Below are positions 1 to 5,864 of a stretch of DNA of 5,894 nt, one piece after another. Within the stretch, counting starts at the first letter, position 1, and each line of letters begins with the position of its first letter. The notes below the pieces were generated by a model. It was not told where the DNA came from, did not search any database, and was given only the letters and a program-made list of their open reading frames with translations. This DNA comes from an uncultured bacterium (GTDB lineage Bacteria; UBA4055): assembly GCA_937873545.1 (NCBI GenBank), contig CALMWI010000065.1, positions 1 through 5,894 of the forward strand, read 5' to 3'. The position numbers were made by a program, and so were the translations under genes.

Positions 1-1245
1 TAAGTATTTTATAGTTTCTATCGCGCTGTCTTCATCTCCGGAAGTCATATCCTGATAATTGATCTGAAGTCTGAAAAATCCCCAGCCGTCAAAGTGAACT
101 CCTACGAAATATCCGTCGAGAGCAGGAACATAGTCAAGAATATCCTGCTTTGTCCAGAAAGTATTCGTGCCGGCGTTATAGAAAGCTCTTTCCATTTCAT
201 ATGTAGGGTTGAAATATCCGAATAAGAATTCTCCGTCAGTGTGCCTGTATTCGGCTCTGAATGTGAACGGGCCGGAAACTATTCTGAAAGCCGGTGCTGA
301 AAAACCCCATCCGTAACCGTCAATAGCCGCCATCTGTCCGTAAACATCTATTTTTACCGCATCGCCTTTGTAAAGCGGATAGCCGACATCGAGTCCCCAT
401 ATCGCCAGGCTTGAAGTTCTGTTCTTGAAATTCTCAAGGTCTTCTTTTTTTAGCGAATCAGCCTCCGGCAGAAAATTAACGGCGTCGTCAGCGAAGCTTG
501 AGTCATTACCGGAATGATACAGGTAGTAATCGTAATATGTCGAATAATCGTCATTGTCGGGAAATCTGTCTATCTCGTTCGGATATCCGTCGTCATCGTT
601 ATCCCTCAGTCCGTTGTACTCGTTGAAATCTACAGCCAGTGTAGCTCCTACGGCAAGTTCGCCCCATACTTTGTAGAACCCTCTTGTTCCAAGCAAAAGT
701 CCCGGTTTATCGGTTAAAAGCTCTTTGTAATTGTTTATTAAAAGCTCTCCTCCGAATTTTTCGGTCTCGAAGCTCATTTCCATGCCGAGTCTTTTGTAAG
801 CCGGATATTCGATCATATTGGAATAGCCGTCAACGATTATGTTATAACCGAGATAGCTGTAATCCAGTCCGCCCAGCCTGATGTAGAAAGGATCGCCTTT
901 TCTTGCCCATCTTACATAGTATATCTTGTCCAGATAGTCCTCGAATTCGTCCCAGTCCTCTTCTCTTATATTTCCTTCTTCGTCGATAAGTATTTGGGCA
1001 TCCAGTCCGAAACCCAGTTTGCCGATCGGAATATCGAGCCTCAACCCCAGCTGCTGATAATTTTTCCCGTCTATCGTAACAGCTCCGATTATCGCCGTTC
1101 CGGTTGTTTTTTCATCCGCCGTTGCGCCCGGATCCGCGGGCGTGTTGGCCAGACCCCCTCCGTCCGCCGGTGCGGCAGATCCAGGATCCTGAGAACAAAG
1201 CCCGGTCACGATAAATATCAGCAATAAAACCATATACTTCTTCAT
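1..1245 (-). CDS. Secreted, probably outer-membrane beta-barrel protein with TSP3-like calcium loop (partial, 3' end missing)
   Basis: The reading frame is open from an ATG at 1245 to the left edge (415 codons, no stop), so the C-terminus is missing. GGAGGG at 1249-1254 lies 3 nt before the ATG and fixes the start. Residues 1-19 form a Sec signal peptide (MKK, hydrophobic run to about residue 16, then LCSQ); the Cys has Leu at -1, so it is a poor lipobox. Residues 20-50 are a low-complexity Pro/Ala/Gly/Asp linker. From about 51 onward, alternating aromatic/hydrophobic and polar strands separated by Asp/Gly turns suggest an outer-membrane barrel. An acidic helix-like stretch (about 88-108, EEDWDEFEDYLDK) and an Asp-rich loop (215-233) interrupt the strands. 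I do not recognise a named family; similar uncharacterised proteins occur, from memory, in FCB-group genomes. The role could be porin-like or structural; no catalytic motif is seen. It is expressed from its own promoter just inside the gap after the kinase gene. Confidence 0.85.
   Translation of the reverse strand, partial: MKKYMVLLLIFIVTGLCSQDPGSAAPADGGGLANTPADPGATADEKTTGTAIIGAVTIDGKNYQQLGLRLDIPIGKLGFGLDAQILIDEEGNIREEDWDEFEDYLDKIYYVRWARKGDPFYIRLGGLDYSYLGYNIIVDGYSNMIEYPAYKRLGMEMSFETEKFGGELLINNYKELLTDKPGLLLGTRGFYKVWGELAVGATLAVDFNEYNGLRDNDDDGYPNEIDRFPDNDDYSTYYDYYLYHSGNDSSFADDAVNFLPEADSLKKEDLENFKNRTSSLAIWGLDVGYPLYKGDAVKIDVYGQMAAIDGYGWGFSAPAFRIVSGPFTFRAEYRHTDGEFLFGYFNPTYEMERAFYNAGTNTFWTKQDILDYVPALDGYFVGVHFDGWGFFRLQINYQDMTSGDEDSAIETIKYL
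553..603 (-). other. Thrombospondin type-3-like Ca2+-binding loop (codons 215-231)
   Basis: Within the truncated envelope protein, residues 215-226 read DNDDDGYPNEID and are followed by RFPDNDD. The DxDxDG(x)xPxxxD pattern is that of TSP3/EF-hand-like calcium loops, known in outer-membrane OmpA-type proteins and in dockerin-like modules. There is only one clear copy, with an acidic tail, so this is a single loop and not a TSP3 array. Calcium binding is inferred from the acidic pattern. Confidence 0.6.
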
Positions 1246-1248
1246 AAT

Positions 1249-1254
1249 CCCTCC
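1249..1254 (-). promoter_or_regulatory. Ribosome-binding site of the envelope-protein gene
   Basis: On the minus strand GGAGGG sits 3 nt (4 nt counted from GGAGG) before the ATG at 1245. It decides the start of a gene whose other end lies outside the window. Confidence 0.75.
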
Positions 1255-1282
1255 AAGAATTAATTTCTGAAACATTTTATGC

Positions 1283-1311
1283 AAGATACTGCCAATTATG
1301 CCTAAAGTCAA
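1283..1311 (-). promoter_or_regulatory. Sigma70-like promoter of the envelope-protein gene
   Basis: The minus strand has TTGACT (1306-1311) as -35, a 17-nt spacer, and TATCTT (1283-1288) as -10. Transcription would start near 1276, giving a leader of about 30 nt before the ATG at 1245. The promoter lies in the 72-bp gap after the kinase stop codon, so the envelope gene need not depend on read-through. The -35 is strong (5 of 6) and the -10 is moderate (4 of 6). Confidence 0.55.
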
Positions 1312-1317
1312 TTAAAT

Positions 1318-2973
1318 TTAAATATATTTGGGTAGGTCAACTATAAATCTGCTTCCTTCCCCGGGCTTGCTTTTCACTGTGATGCTTCCCCTGTTGATAT
1401 CTAAGAATTCCTTTACGAGTATCAGTCCCAGACCCGTGCCTTTCTCGTCGTTGGTCCCTGGGGTTGTGAAAGTTTCGGATACTTTGAACAGTTTATTAAT
1501 ATTCTCTTTGCTTATACCTATTCCGTTGTCCTCTATTGTAAGCCTTACCCGCCCCTTCCGGCCGGTTACAGAAAGTTTTATCAGCCCTTTATTATAGGTG
1601 AACTTTATCGCATTGGCGATAAGATTACGCACTATAGTGTCTGTCATGTTCCTGTCCGCGATGACGAAGCAGTCCTTTGCGAATTTTACTTCGATCGTTA
1701 TCTCTTTTGCGTGCAGGTTATTTTTTAGAAGCTCAAGGTTGCTCTTTACTGTTTCAGACATATCGACCTTTTCAGGCTTGTAATCGATCTCGCCCGATTG
1801 AGTTTTGACCCAGGCGAAAAGGTTGTCCATAAGCTTTAGGAGACGCTCGGATGAACCTAAGATCATGCCCACATAATTCTTCCTTTTCTTTTCCTCTATC
1901 CTGTCATAGAACTTATCAAGAAAGTCAGCTGTTGAATGTATAGCCGTGAATGGATTTAAAAGATCGTGATGGATTATCCTGAAAAATTTGTCTTTTGTGG
2001 CGTTGAGGGTCAGAAGTTCTTCCGATCTCAGCCTGTAAAGCTCCGTTTCCTTTTCCTTTTTCTCAGTTTCATACTTAATCTGCATCTCGAAGATCCTGCT
2101 GTGCGACTCTTCAGAAAATATTCTGTCTTTAAGAATATGCATTTTCTTAAAGTACTCAAGAGAGTTTTTAAAGTCACCTTTCTTTTCGTAAGCCTCAGAA
2201 AGTGTTCCGTAAAAACTAAGCAGATGGCTGTTTGAATTTATCGCGCCGGCTATCTGCTCTCCCTCGAGGGCTTTTTCTAGCGCGATGTCTTCTTTTCCGT
2301 TTTCCAGATAATGGGTCGCTATATTTGTCAGCGCTGTAGCCATCCCCTTTTTATATTCTGCCTTCAGACTTACGTCATAAGATTCCAGAAAAGACCCGAG
2401 AGATTTATCAGGATCGTTCTTATACTTCCATGAAAGCCCGATGTTGTTAAGTTCTCTTGCCAGGGCATGATCGTTGTTTATTTCCCTGTCTATCTCGATA
2501 GCCATACCAAAATATTCAAGAGCTTTGTCATAATCCTTCAGATTGTTATAAATAAGCCCGATGTTATTGTATGAAGTGGATATGCTCGACTTCTCTCCGT
2601 GTTTGAGCTTCAGTTCGAGTGCTTTCTCGTAATATTCCAAGGCCTTTTTGAACTGCTTGAGCCTGAAAAGTATGATGCCGATATTGTTGTAACCGAACGA
2701 AAGGCTCCTGTCGTCTTTCATTTTTTCAGCTATGCTTATGGATTCAAAAAAATACTTCTGCGCCATTTCGTAGTCGCATATATTGAAGCTGGCGTTCCCG
2801 AGCAGATTTAATGCTCCGTACTGGCCTTTCAGATAGCCTATCTCTTCGGAACGGTGAAGAAGAAAACTGCCGGTCTCCACTATCCTGCCGTAGCTGTTCT
2901 GACTGAAATTCTTCTGAGATTCCTCTTTCAGGCTTTTTATTGTATCGTCTATTTCTTTTTTTAATCTTTCCAT
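1318..2973 (-). CDS. Cytoplasmic TPR-containing sensor histidine kinase (551 aa)
   Basis: An ATP-dependent autophosphorylating kinase that should pass phosphate to a response regulator; no regulator lies in the window. Six tetratricopeptide repeats (about residues 54-287) precede a charged coiled coil (about 288-325), HisKA (about 326-392) and HATPase_c (about 440-548). The H-box IIHHDLLNPF has the phosphoacceptor His336 (by alignment with the common AHDLxNP form), followed by D337 and N340, the DxxN pattern linked to phosphatase activity. The N-box is N450-T459 with N454; the G1 box is D482-G486 (DNGIG), the F-box lies around F496, and the G2 box is GTGLGL at 512-517, so the catalytic core looks complete. 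No signal peptide or membrane segment is present, so it probably senses an intracellular ligand or partner through the TPRs. The ATG at 2973 is the only plausible start: an in-frame TAA lies shortly upstream and the next Met is residue 70. It has its own promoter. Confidence 0.93.
   Translation of the reverse strand: MERLKKEIDDTIKSLKEESQKNFSQNSYGRIVETGSFLLHRSEEIGYLKGQYGALNLLGNASFNICDYEMAQKYFFESISIAEKMKDDRSLSFGYNNIGIILFRLKQFKKALEYYEKALELKLKHGEKSSISTSYNNIGLIYNNLKDYDKALEYFGMAIEIDREINNDHALARELNNIGLSWKYKNDPDKSLGSFLESYDVSLKAEYKKGMATALTNIATHYLENGKEDIALEKALEGEQIAGAINSNSHLLSFYGTLSEAYEKKGDFKNSLEYFKKMHILKDRIFSEESHSRIFEMQIKYETEKKEKETELYRLRSEELLTLNATKDKFFRIIHHDLLNPFTAIHSTADFLDKFYDRIEEKKRKNYVGMILGSSERLLKLMDNLFAWVKTQSGEIDYKPEKVDMSETVKSNLELLKNNLHAKEITIEVKFAKDCFVIADRNMTDTIVRNLIANAIKFTYNKGLIKLSVTGRKGRVRLTIEDNGIGISKENINKLFKVSETFTTPGTNDEKGTGLGLILVKEFLDINRGSITVKSKPGEGSRFIVDLPKYI
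2113..2814 (-). repeat. Six TPR units with 40-residue spacing (codons 54-287)
   Basis: The N-terminal sensor half of the kinase repeats every 40 residues. Marker positions are YNNIG at 95-99, YNNIG at 135-139, LNNIG at 175-179 and LTNIA at 215-219, with more diverged units at about 54-88 and 254-287. The later half of each unit carries the typical ALEYY/ALEYF helix. At DNA level this is a diverged 120-bp period. The 40-residue rather than 34-residue spacing matches the TPR subtype known from LGN/Pins, kinesin light chain and Rap proteins, which bind peptides or protein partners. Confidence 0.85.
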
Positions 2974-2974
2974 A

Positions 2975-2980
2975 CTCCCC
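2975..2980 (-). promoter_or_regulatory. Unusually close Shine-Dalgarno of the kinase gene
   Basis: GGGGAG on the minus strand ends only 1 nt before the ATG at 2973, against a usual 5-9 nt. No other in-frame start codon with better spacing exists nearby, so the start is kept. Translation may be inefficient, or another upstream purine stretch may serve. Confidence 0.45.
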
Positions 2981-2997
2981 GCCGGAAATGATTACCG

Positions 2998-3026
2998 AAT
3001 ATAACTATTCAGATATATTTTGACAA
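2998..3026 (-). promoter_or_regulatory. Sigma70-like promoter of the TPR histidine kinase
   Basis: The minus strand shows TTGTCA (3021-3026), a 17-nt spacer and TATATT (2998-3003); both boxes are 5 of 6 to consensus. The predicted start near 2991 leaves a leader of about 18 nt. It lies in the 85-bp gap behind the beta-helix gene, indicating independent expression of the kinase. Confidence 0.6.
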
Positions 3027-3058
3027 GAAATTAGTTTACCGTGACCGGGAAATTTGAT

Positions 3059-4864
3059 TTACTTCCCGCTTACCGCCGTCACATAGTAGAAATATTTACT
3101 GTCTGTAAGAGCGCTTTCATCTGCATAATAAAGTCCTGATGTATTTCCGATAAGAACATATCCCGTGTACGGGTCGGCAGATCTGAATATATTATAAGAA
3201 CCCGCATCGGTAACCGGACTCCAGTTCAGATGAGTAATGTCCTCCGACCTAACAATAGTTATATTGCCGGGAGGCAGAAGAACTAGAGGATCGTAAAGAT
3301 AATAATATTCGTATGCGCCTATATCGGATATACCGGGTTCGCCTGTTCTGGATATATGTCGCGGAAATCCTACATTTCTTATATCGAATTCGGTTTCCGC
3401 ATTATACGTATCGTTTCCGGCATCTATGCAGGGCGAAGCGCTGGTCAGTCTGAAATCGCTGCCGGCCGGATCAGCAAAGATCGGATCTGTATGAATATTG
3501 AACACTCCCTCTGTTATAATGCCTCCGCCGCTGATCTCGCTTTCCTGAAAATCGTAGCAGGAATAATTCATTTCCATGGTGCATGACGGATCAATGTAGA
3601 CCATTATCGAATCAGCCGGGTCATGCCATGTTATGCATGCGTAATCCTTCAGATTTGAGACCGATTGCGAATAAGGACCTGAGGGAACATTCGCCTTTCC
3701 TTTCATCCCGGATTTAAGTATTGTTGTACAGTTGGTAGAAGTTAGATTAGAATGATCATTATAGCTGGAACCTCCCTTTTCAGAAGCGGTATTATTACAA
3801 ACAAGGGAATTCTCCATGGTTATCGTTGAGCTTTCCATATTGCATAATCCTCCTCCGACCCGTGCGGTGTTCTTCGCTATTGTCAAAGACAGCATACTGG
3901 TTTCGGCGCTGTTGTTCAGCATTCCGCCGCCCGTATCCGCGCTGTTCATTTCAACCGTACAGTATTTATAGTACGTCTGCGAAAAATTATTAAAAACACC
4001 GCCGCCGAAAGTAGCTGTGTTGCCGGCCACTGTGCAATACTTTATTTCTTGAGCAAGAAGATTGTTTACGATCCCCCCGCCGTACGATACGGCAGAATTC
4101 ACGCTTATATTACTGCTCGTGATCGCAGGACTGGAAAGCAGGTTGTAAATTCCCCCGCCGTCCGCCGTTGCATGATTATCTGTTACATGACATAAACTTA
4201 TGAGAGCATCGGACGTTTCTTCGTTGCATATCCCGCCTCCCGTCGATGCCGTATTATAATTTATGCTGCAGATCTCTAACACCGGACTTGAGAAATAATT
4301 ATATATTCCACCGCCTCTCAGTGCACGGCATCGGGTTATTATGCAATTTTTGATGACGGGACTCGAATGTTCATTTAATATTCCGCCGCCGTTAAATTCA
4401 GTGCTGTAACCGTCCTGAATGGTAAAACCGTCTAAAATAGCCGTATTGTCTATATCGGGATTCTGATCGGGGTTATATATCACATGATAGCAGTTATCTG
4501 TGTTGACGCCCGCAATTCCTATATCGCCCGAAAGAATACAGATGTTGGTATTAAAATTCCTCTCGGTCACGAGCAATTCTACACCTGTAAAACCGCCGTA
4601 AACCTTTACGCCGTTCTTCAGCCGGAAATGCTTTCCGCGGTCGCCCAACCCGAGACCGTAATCAAAGGTCGGATAATAAGTACCTTTCGCCACCCAGATC
4701 TCCTGACCCGGCAGGGCTGCGAACAAAGCGCTTTCCAATTGTACATAAGCGTTCGCCCATGTTTTACCGTTATTGTTCCCGGTCGCTGATGCGTTAACAT
4801 AGAGTACCGTCCCTGAGAATAGACCCGATACAGTTAGAAGAATTATTATCAGCGTCGTTTTCAT
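3059..4864 (-). CDS. Secreted right-handed beta-helix protein, choice-of-anchor Q type, with C-terminal FN3-like domain (601 aa)
   Basis: Residues 1-18 are a Sec signal peptide (MKTT, hydrophobic core, GLFSG), so the protein is exported and probably surface-exposed. Residues 20-66 (LYVNASATG, TWANAY, EIWVAKGTYYPT) and 80-145 (RLKNGVKVYGGFTG, ILSGDIG, CYHVIYN, ILDGFTIQ) are the typical entry of choice-of-anchor-Q/polymorphic-OMP-like helices. Nine coils with a GGGxxN turn follow at 159-369. Residues 459-519 (DPIFADPAG, FRLTSASPCIDAGN, DIGAYEY) match the choice-of-anchor-Q segment. Residues about 529-600 form a fibronectin-III-like module that ends right at the stop. No catalytic residues of pectate lyases are evident, so adhesion or a structural role is as likely as glycan binding. 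Start choice: the frame opens as far up as 5044, but that would overlap the regulator gene and encode a non-secretory leader; GGGGAGG at 4871-4877 sits 6 nt before the ATG at 4864 and directly abuts the ATG at 4870, so 4864 is preferred. Confidence 0.88.
   Translation of the reverse strand: MKTTLIIILLTVSGLFSGTVLYVNASATGNNNGKTWANAYVQLESALFAALPGQEIWVAKGTYYPTFDYGLGLGDRGKHFRLKNGVKVYGGFTGVELLVTERNFNTNICILSGDIGIAGVNTDNCYHVIYNPDQNPDIDNTAILDGFTIQDGYSTEFNGGGILNEHSSPVIKNCIITRCRALRGGGIYNYFSSPVLEICSINYNTASTGGGICNEETSDALISLCHVTDNHATADGGGIYNLLSSPAITSSNISVNSAVSYGGGIVNNLLAQEIKYCTVAGNTATFGGGVFNNFSQTYYKYCTVEMNSADTGGGMLNNSAETSMLSLTIAKNTARVGGGLCNMESSTITMENSLVCNNTASEKGGSSYNDHSNLTSTNCTTILKSGMKGKANVPSGPYSQSVSNLKDYACITWHDPADSIMVYIDPSCTMEMNYSCYDFQESEISGGGIITEGVFNIHTDPIFADPAGSDFRLTSASPCIDAGNDTYNAETEFDIRNVGFPRHISRTGEPGISDIGAYEYYYLYDPLVLLPPGNITIVRSEDITHLNWSPVTDAGSYNIFRSADPYTGYVLIGNTSGLYYADESALTDSKYFYYVTAVSGK
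3758..4390 (-). repeat. Nine beta-helix coils of 25-27 residues marked by GGGxxN
   Basis: The triple-Gly turn begins at residues 159, 184, 209, 236, 262, 287, 312, 337 and, degenerate as GGSSYN, 364. The intervals are 25, 25, 27, 26, 25, 25, 25 and 27 residues. Variants are GGGILN, GGGIYN, GGGICN, GGGIVN, GGGVFN, GGGMLN and GGGLCN. Each unit also has a middle strand with small polar residues and an N-x-A step (for example NTAS, NSAV, NTAT, NSAD, NTAR). On the DNA this gives a diverged period of 75-81 bp. Confidence 0.85.
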
Positions 4865-4870
4865 ATACAT

Positions 4871-4877
4871 CCTCCCC
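4871..4877 (-). promoter_or_regulatory. Ribosome-binding site deciding the beta-helix gene start
   Basis: GGGGAGG on the minus strand lies 6 nt before the ATG at 4864 and touches the alternative ATG at 4870 with no spacer. The spacing selects 4864, which also puts the hydrophobic signal peptide at the very N-terminus. Confidence 0.7.
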
Positions 4878-4892
4878 AAAAAAAATCTTTTA

Positions 4893-4921
4893 AATTTAGC
4901 ATACTTTGTAAAATGAATCAA
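4893..4921 (-). promoter_or_regulatory. Sigma70-like promoter of the beta-helix gene
   Basis: The minus strand has TTGATT (4916-4921), a 17-nt spacer and TAAATT (4893-4898). The predicted start is near 4886 and the leader about 22 nt. Upstream of the -35 are A-runs at 4925-4932 and 4947-4953 (T-runs on the coding strand), placed where an UP element would sit (about -40 to -46, and -61 to -67). Confidence 0.5.
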
Positions 4922-4956
4922 TATAAAAAAAATATTTCTGTATTCTAAAAAAATAC

Positions 4957-4987
4957 TTGACCCTCCCGCGGCAGGAATGTTTATATT
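4957..4987 (+). promoter_or_regulatory. MerR-type promoter with 19-bp spacer, upstream of the regulator gene
   Basis: TTGACC (4957-4962) and TATATT (4982-4987) are separated by 19 nt, not 17. The long spacer is the hallmark of promoters that MerR-family activators untwist to align the two boxes. Transcription would start near 4994, leaving about 26 nt before the ATG at 5020. The spacer begins with a CTCCC stretch and carries AGGA later, in the style of the BmrR-controlled promoter. Self-activation by the adjacent regulator is inferred. Confidence 0.7.
4960..4980. promoter_or_regulatory. Imperfect dyad, probable operator of the MerR-type regulator
   Basis: The left arm ACCCTCCCG (4960-4968) and the reverse complement of the right arm, ACATTCCTG (4980-4972), agree at 6 of 9 positions about a centre at 4970. 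The dyad sits inside the 19-bp spacer between the -35 and -10, where MerR-family dimers bind. Symmetry is imperfect, so the exact bounds are uncertain. Confidence 0.5.
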
Positions 4988-5019
4988 GTACCCCGTAAGC
5001 TTACAAAAGGAGAAGTACG

Positions 5020-5829
5020 ATGCTGAAAATAGGCGAATTCTCAAAACTCTGCAGAGTGACTGTGAAGACCCTGCGCTACTATGACGAGATCGATCTCTTA
5101 AAACCGGACATGATCAGCCGGGAGAACGGATACAGGTTTTACCGGCCGGAAAAACTTGCCGCCGTATCTGAGATACAGTCATTGAAGGACATGGGATTTT
5201 CGCTCGAGGAGATATCGCGGATAATGAAAGACAGGCTGATTCCGGGTCAGCTGATCGTTCTGCTCTCCGAGAAACAGAAACTGCTTGAGGAGAACATCCG
5301 GGCTGGCCAAAACAGCATAACTAAGATCGAAACATGGAAGAACGAACTTAAAAAGGAGCTTAAAATGGAAAAAGTGACAATAAAACAACTACCGGATATC
5401 ATCGCAGCGACATATAGAAAGATAATACCGGACTTTAATTACCTTTTTACGATGGCACCGGAGATGGGTGATAAAATGAGAAAACACGGAGTAGTATGCA
5501 GAGAACCCGCCTACTGTTTTAACATCTATCACGATCCTGAATGTAAGGATAAAGACATCGATGTAGAGATAGTCGAAGCAGTAGTGAAAAAACTGCCTGA
5601 CGCTGACGGCATCATATATAAAGAAATGAAAGGATGTAAAAAAGCGGCCTGTATTTATCACAGGGGTCCGTACGAGAATTTCGGGAGAACATATTCGGCT
5701 GTTTTCAAATGGATCGAAGATAATAATCTTGAGATCATAGGTCAGCCGAGGGAATCTTATATCGACGGATGCTGGAATAAAGAGGATCCTAATGAATGGC
5801 TGACTGAGATTCAGGTGCCGGTTAAATGA
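5020..5829 (+). CDS. MerR-family transcriptional regulator with GyrI-like effector-binding domain (BmrR/Mta-like, 269 aa)
   Basis: A ligand-responsive transcription factor expected to act as a dimer on 19-bp-spacer promoters. Residues 1-72 are a MerR winged helix-turn-helix: KIGEFSKLCRVTVKTLRYYDE for the recognition helices, then the wing ENGYRFYRPEKL and the IQSLKDMGFSLEEI helix. Residues about 77-117 form the antiparallel dimerisation coiled coil. Residues about 119-268 are a GyrI-like/AraC-effector-type domain: IYHDPE (169-174), DIDVEI, YHRGPYENFGRTYSAVFKWI (a typical HxGPY stretch) and the end PRESYIDGCWNKEDP...WLTEIQVPV. E245 in PRESY is the likely counterpart of the acidic residue that binds cationic drugs in BmrR, by motif position only. 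Cysteines at 11, 160, 166, 175, 206, 211 and 251 are more than I would expect, but form no clear metal-site pattern. AAGGAG at 5007-5012 sits 7 nt before the ATG. No efflux pump is adjacent, so targets other than itself are unknown. Confidence 0.93.
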   Translation: MLKIGEFSKLCRVTVKTLRYYDEIDLLKPDMISRENGYRFYRPEKLAAVSEIQSLKDMGFSLEEISRIMKDRLIPGQLIVLLSEKQKLLEENIRAGQNSITKIETWKNELKKELKMEKVTIKQLPDIIAATYRKIIPDFNYLFTMAPEMGDKMRKHGVVCREPAYCFNIYHDPECKDKDIDVEIVEAVVKKLPDADGIIYKEMKGCKKAACIYHRGPYENFGRTYSAVFKWIEDNNLEIIGQPRESYIDGCWNKEDPNEWLTEIQVPVK

Positions 5830-5831
5830 AA

Positions 5832-5853
5832 AAGGGCGGAATTTTCCGCCCTT
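5832..5853. terminator. Perfect 10-bp hairpin after the regulator, possibly bidirectional
   Basis: AAGGGCGGAA (5832-5841) pairs perfectly with TTCCGCCCTT (5844-5853) around a 2-nt centre; in practice an 8-bp GC-rich stem with a 6-nt A/T loop. It starts 2 nt after the regulator stop codon. In the plus direction the U-tract is weak (TTCAATTTC), while in the minus direction the stem is followed by TTTTTC, so it may also end a gene entering from the right. Confidence 0.8.
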
Positions 5854-5864
5854 CAATTTCAACT

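Noticed and set aside
1191..1197. Lipobox for the envelope protein (TGLC at residues 14-17)
   Set aside because: Leu immediately before the Cys does not fit the usual Gly/Ala/Ser at -1, so ordinary signal peptidase I cleavage is preferred.
514..1227. Three short plus-strand open frames opposite the envelope gene
   Set aside because: They lie antisense to a continuous minus-strand frame with signal peptide and RBS; the translations are low in structure and have no family features.
1328..2811. Plus-strand open frames opposite the kinase gene
   Set aside because: Shadows of a well-supported histidine kinase frame; no RBS or domain seen.
3046..3068. Hairpin CGGGAA/TTCCCG overlapping the beta-helix stop codon as a terminator
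   Set aside because: Only 6 bp with an 11-nt loop, and the minus strand continues with GTCACGG rather than a U-tract, so it is not a convincing intrinsic terminator.
3758..4390. CRISPR-like array because of the regular 75-81 bp period
   Set aside because: The period is in frame, diverged at DNA level, and encodes GGGxxN turns of a beta-helix; there are no identical direct repeats or unique spacers.
4484..4800. Open frames on both strands overlapping the beta-helix gene
   Set aside because: The minus-strand one is a different frame of the same gene and the plus-strand one is antisense; neither has a supporting signal.
1318..4864. One operon of the three minus-strand genes
   Set aside because: Gaps of 72 and 85 bp each contain a near-consensus promoter with a 17-bp spacer, and the functions are not obviously linked; read-through cannot be excluded.
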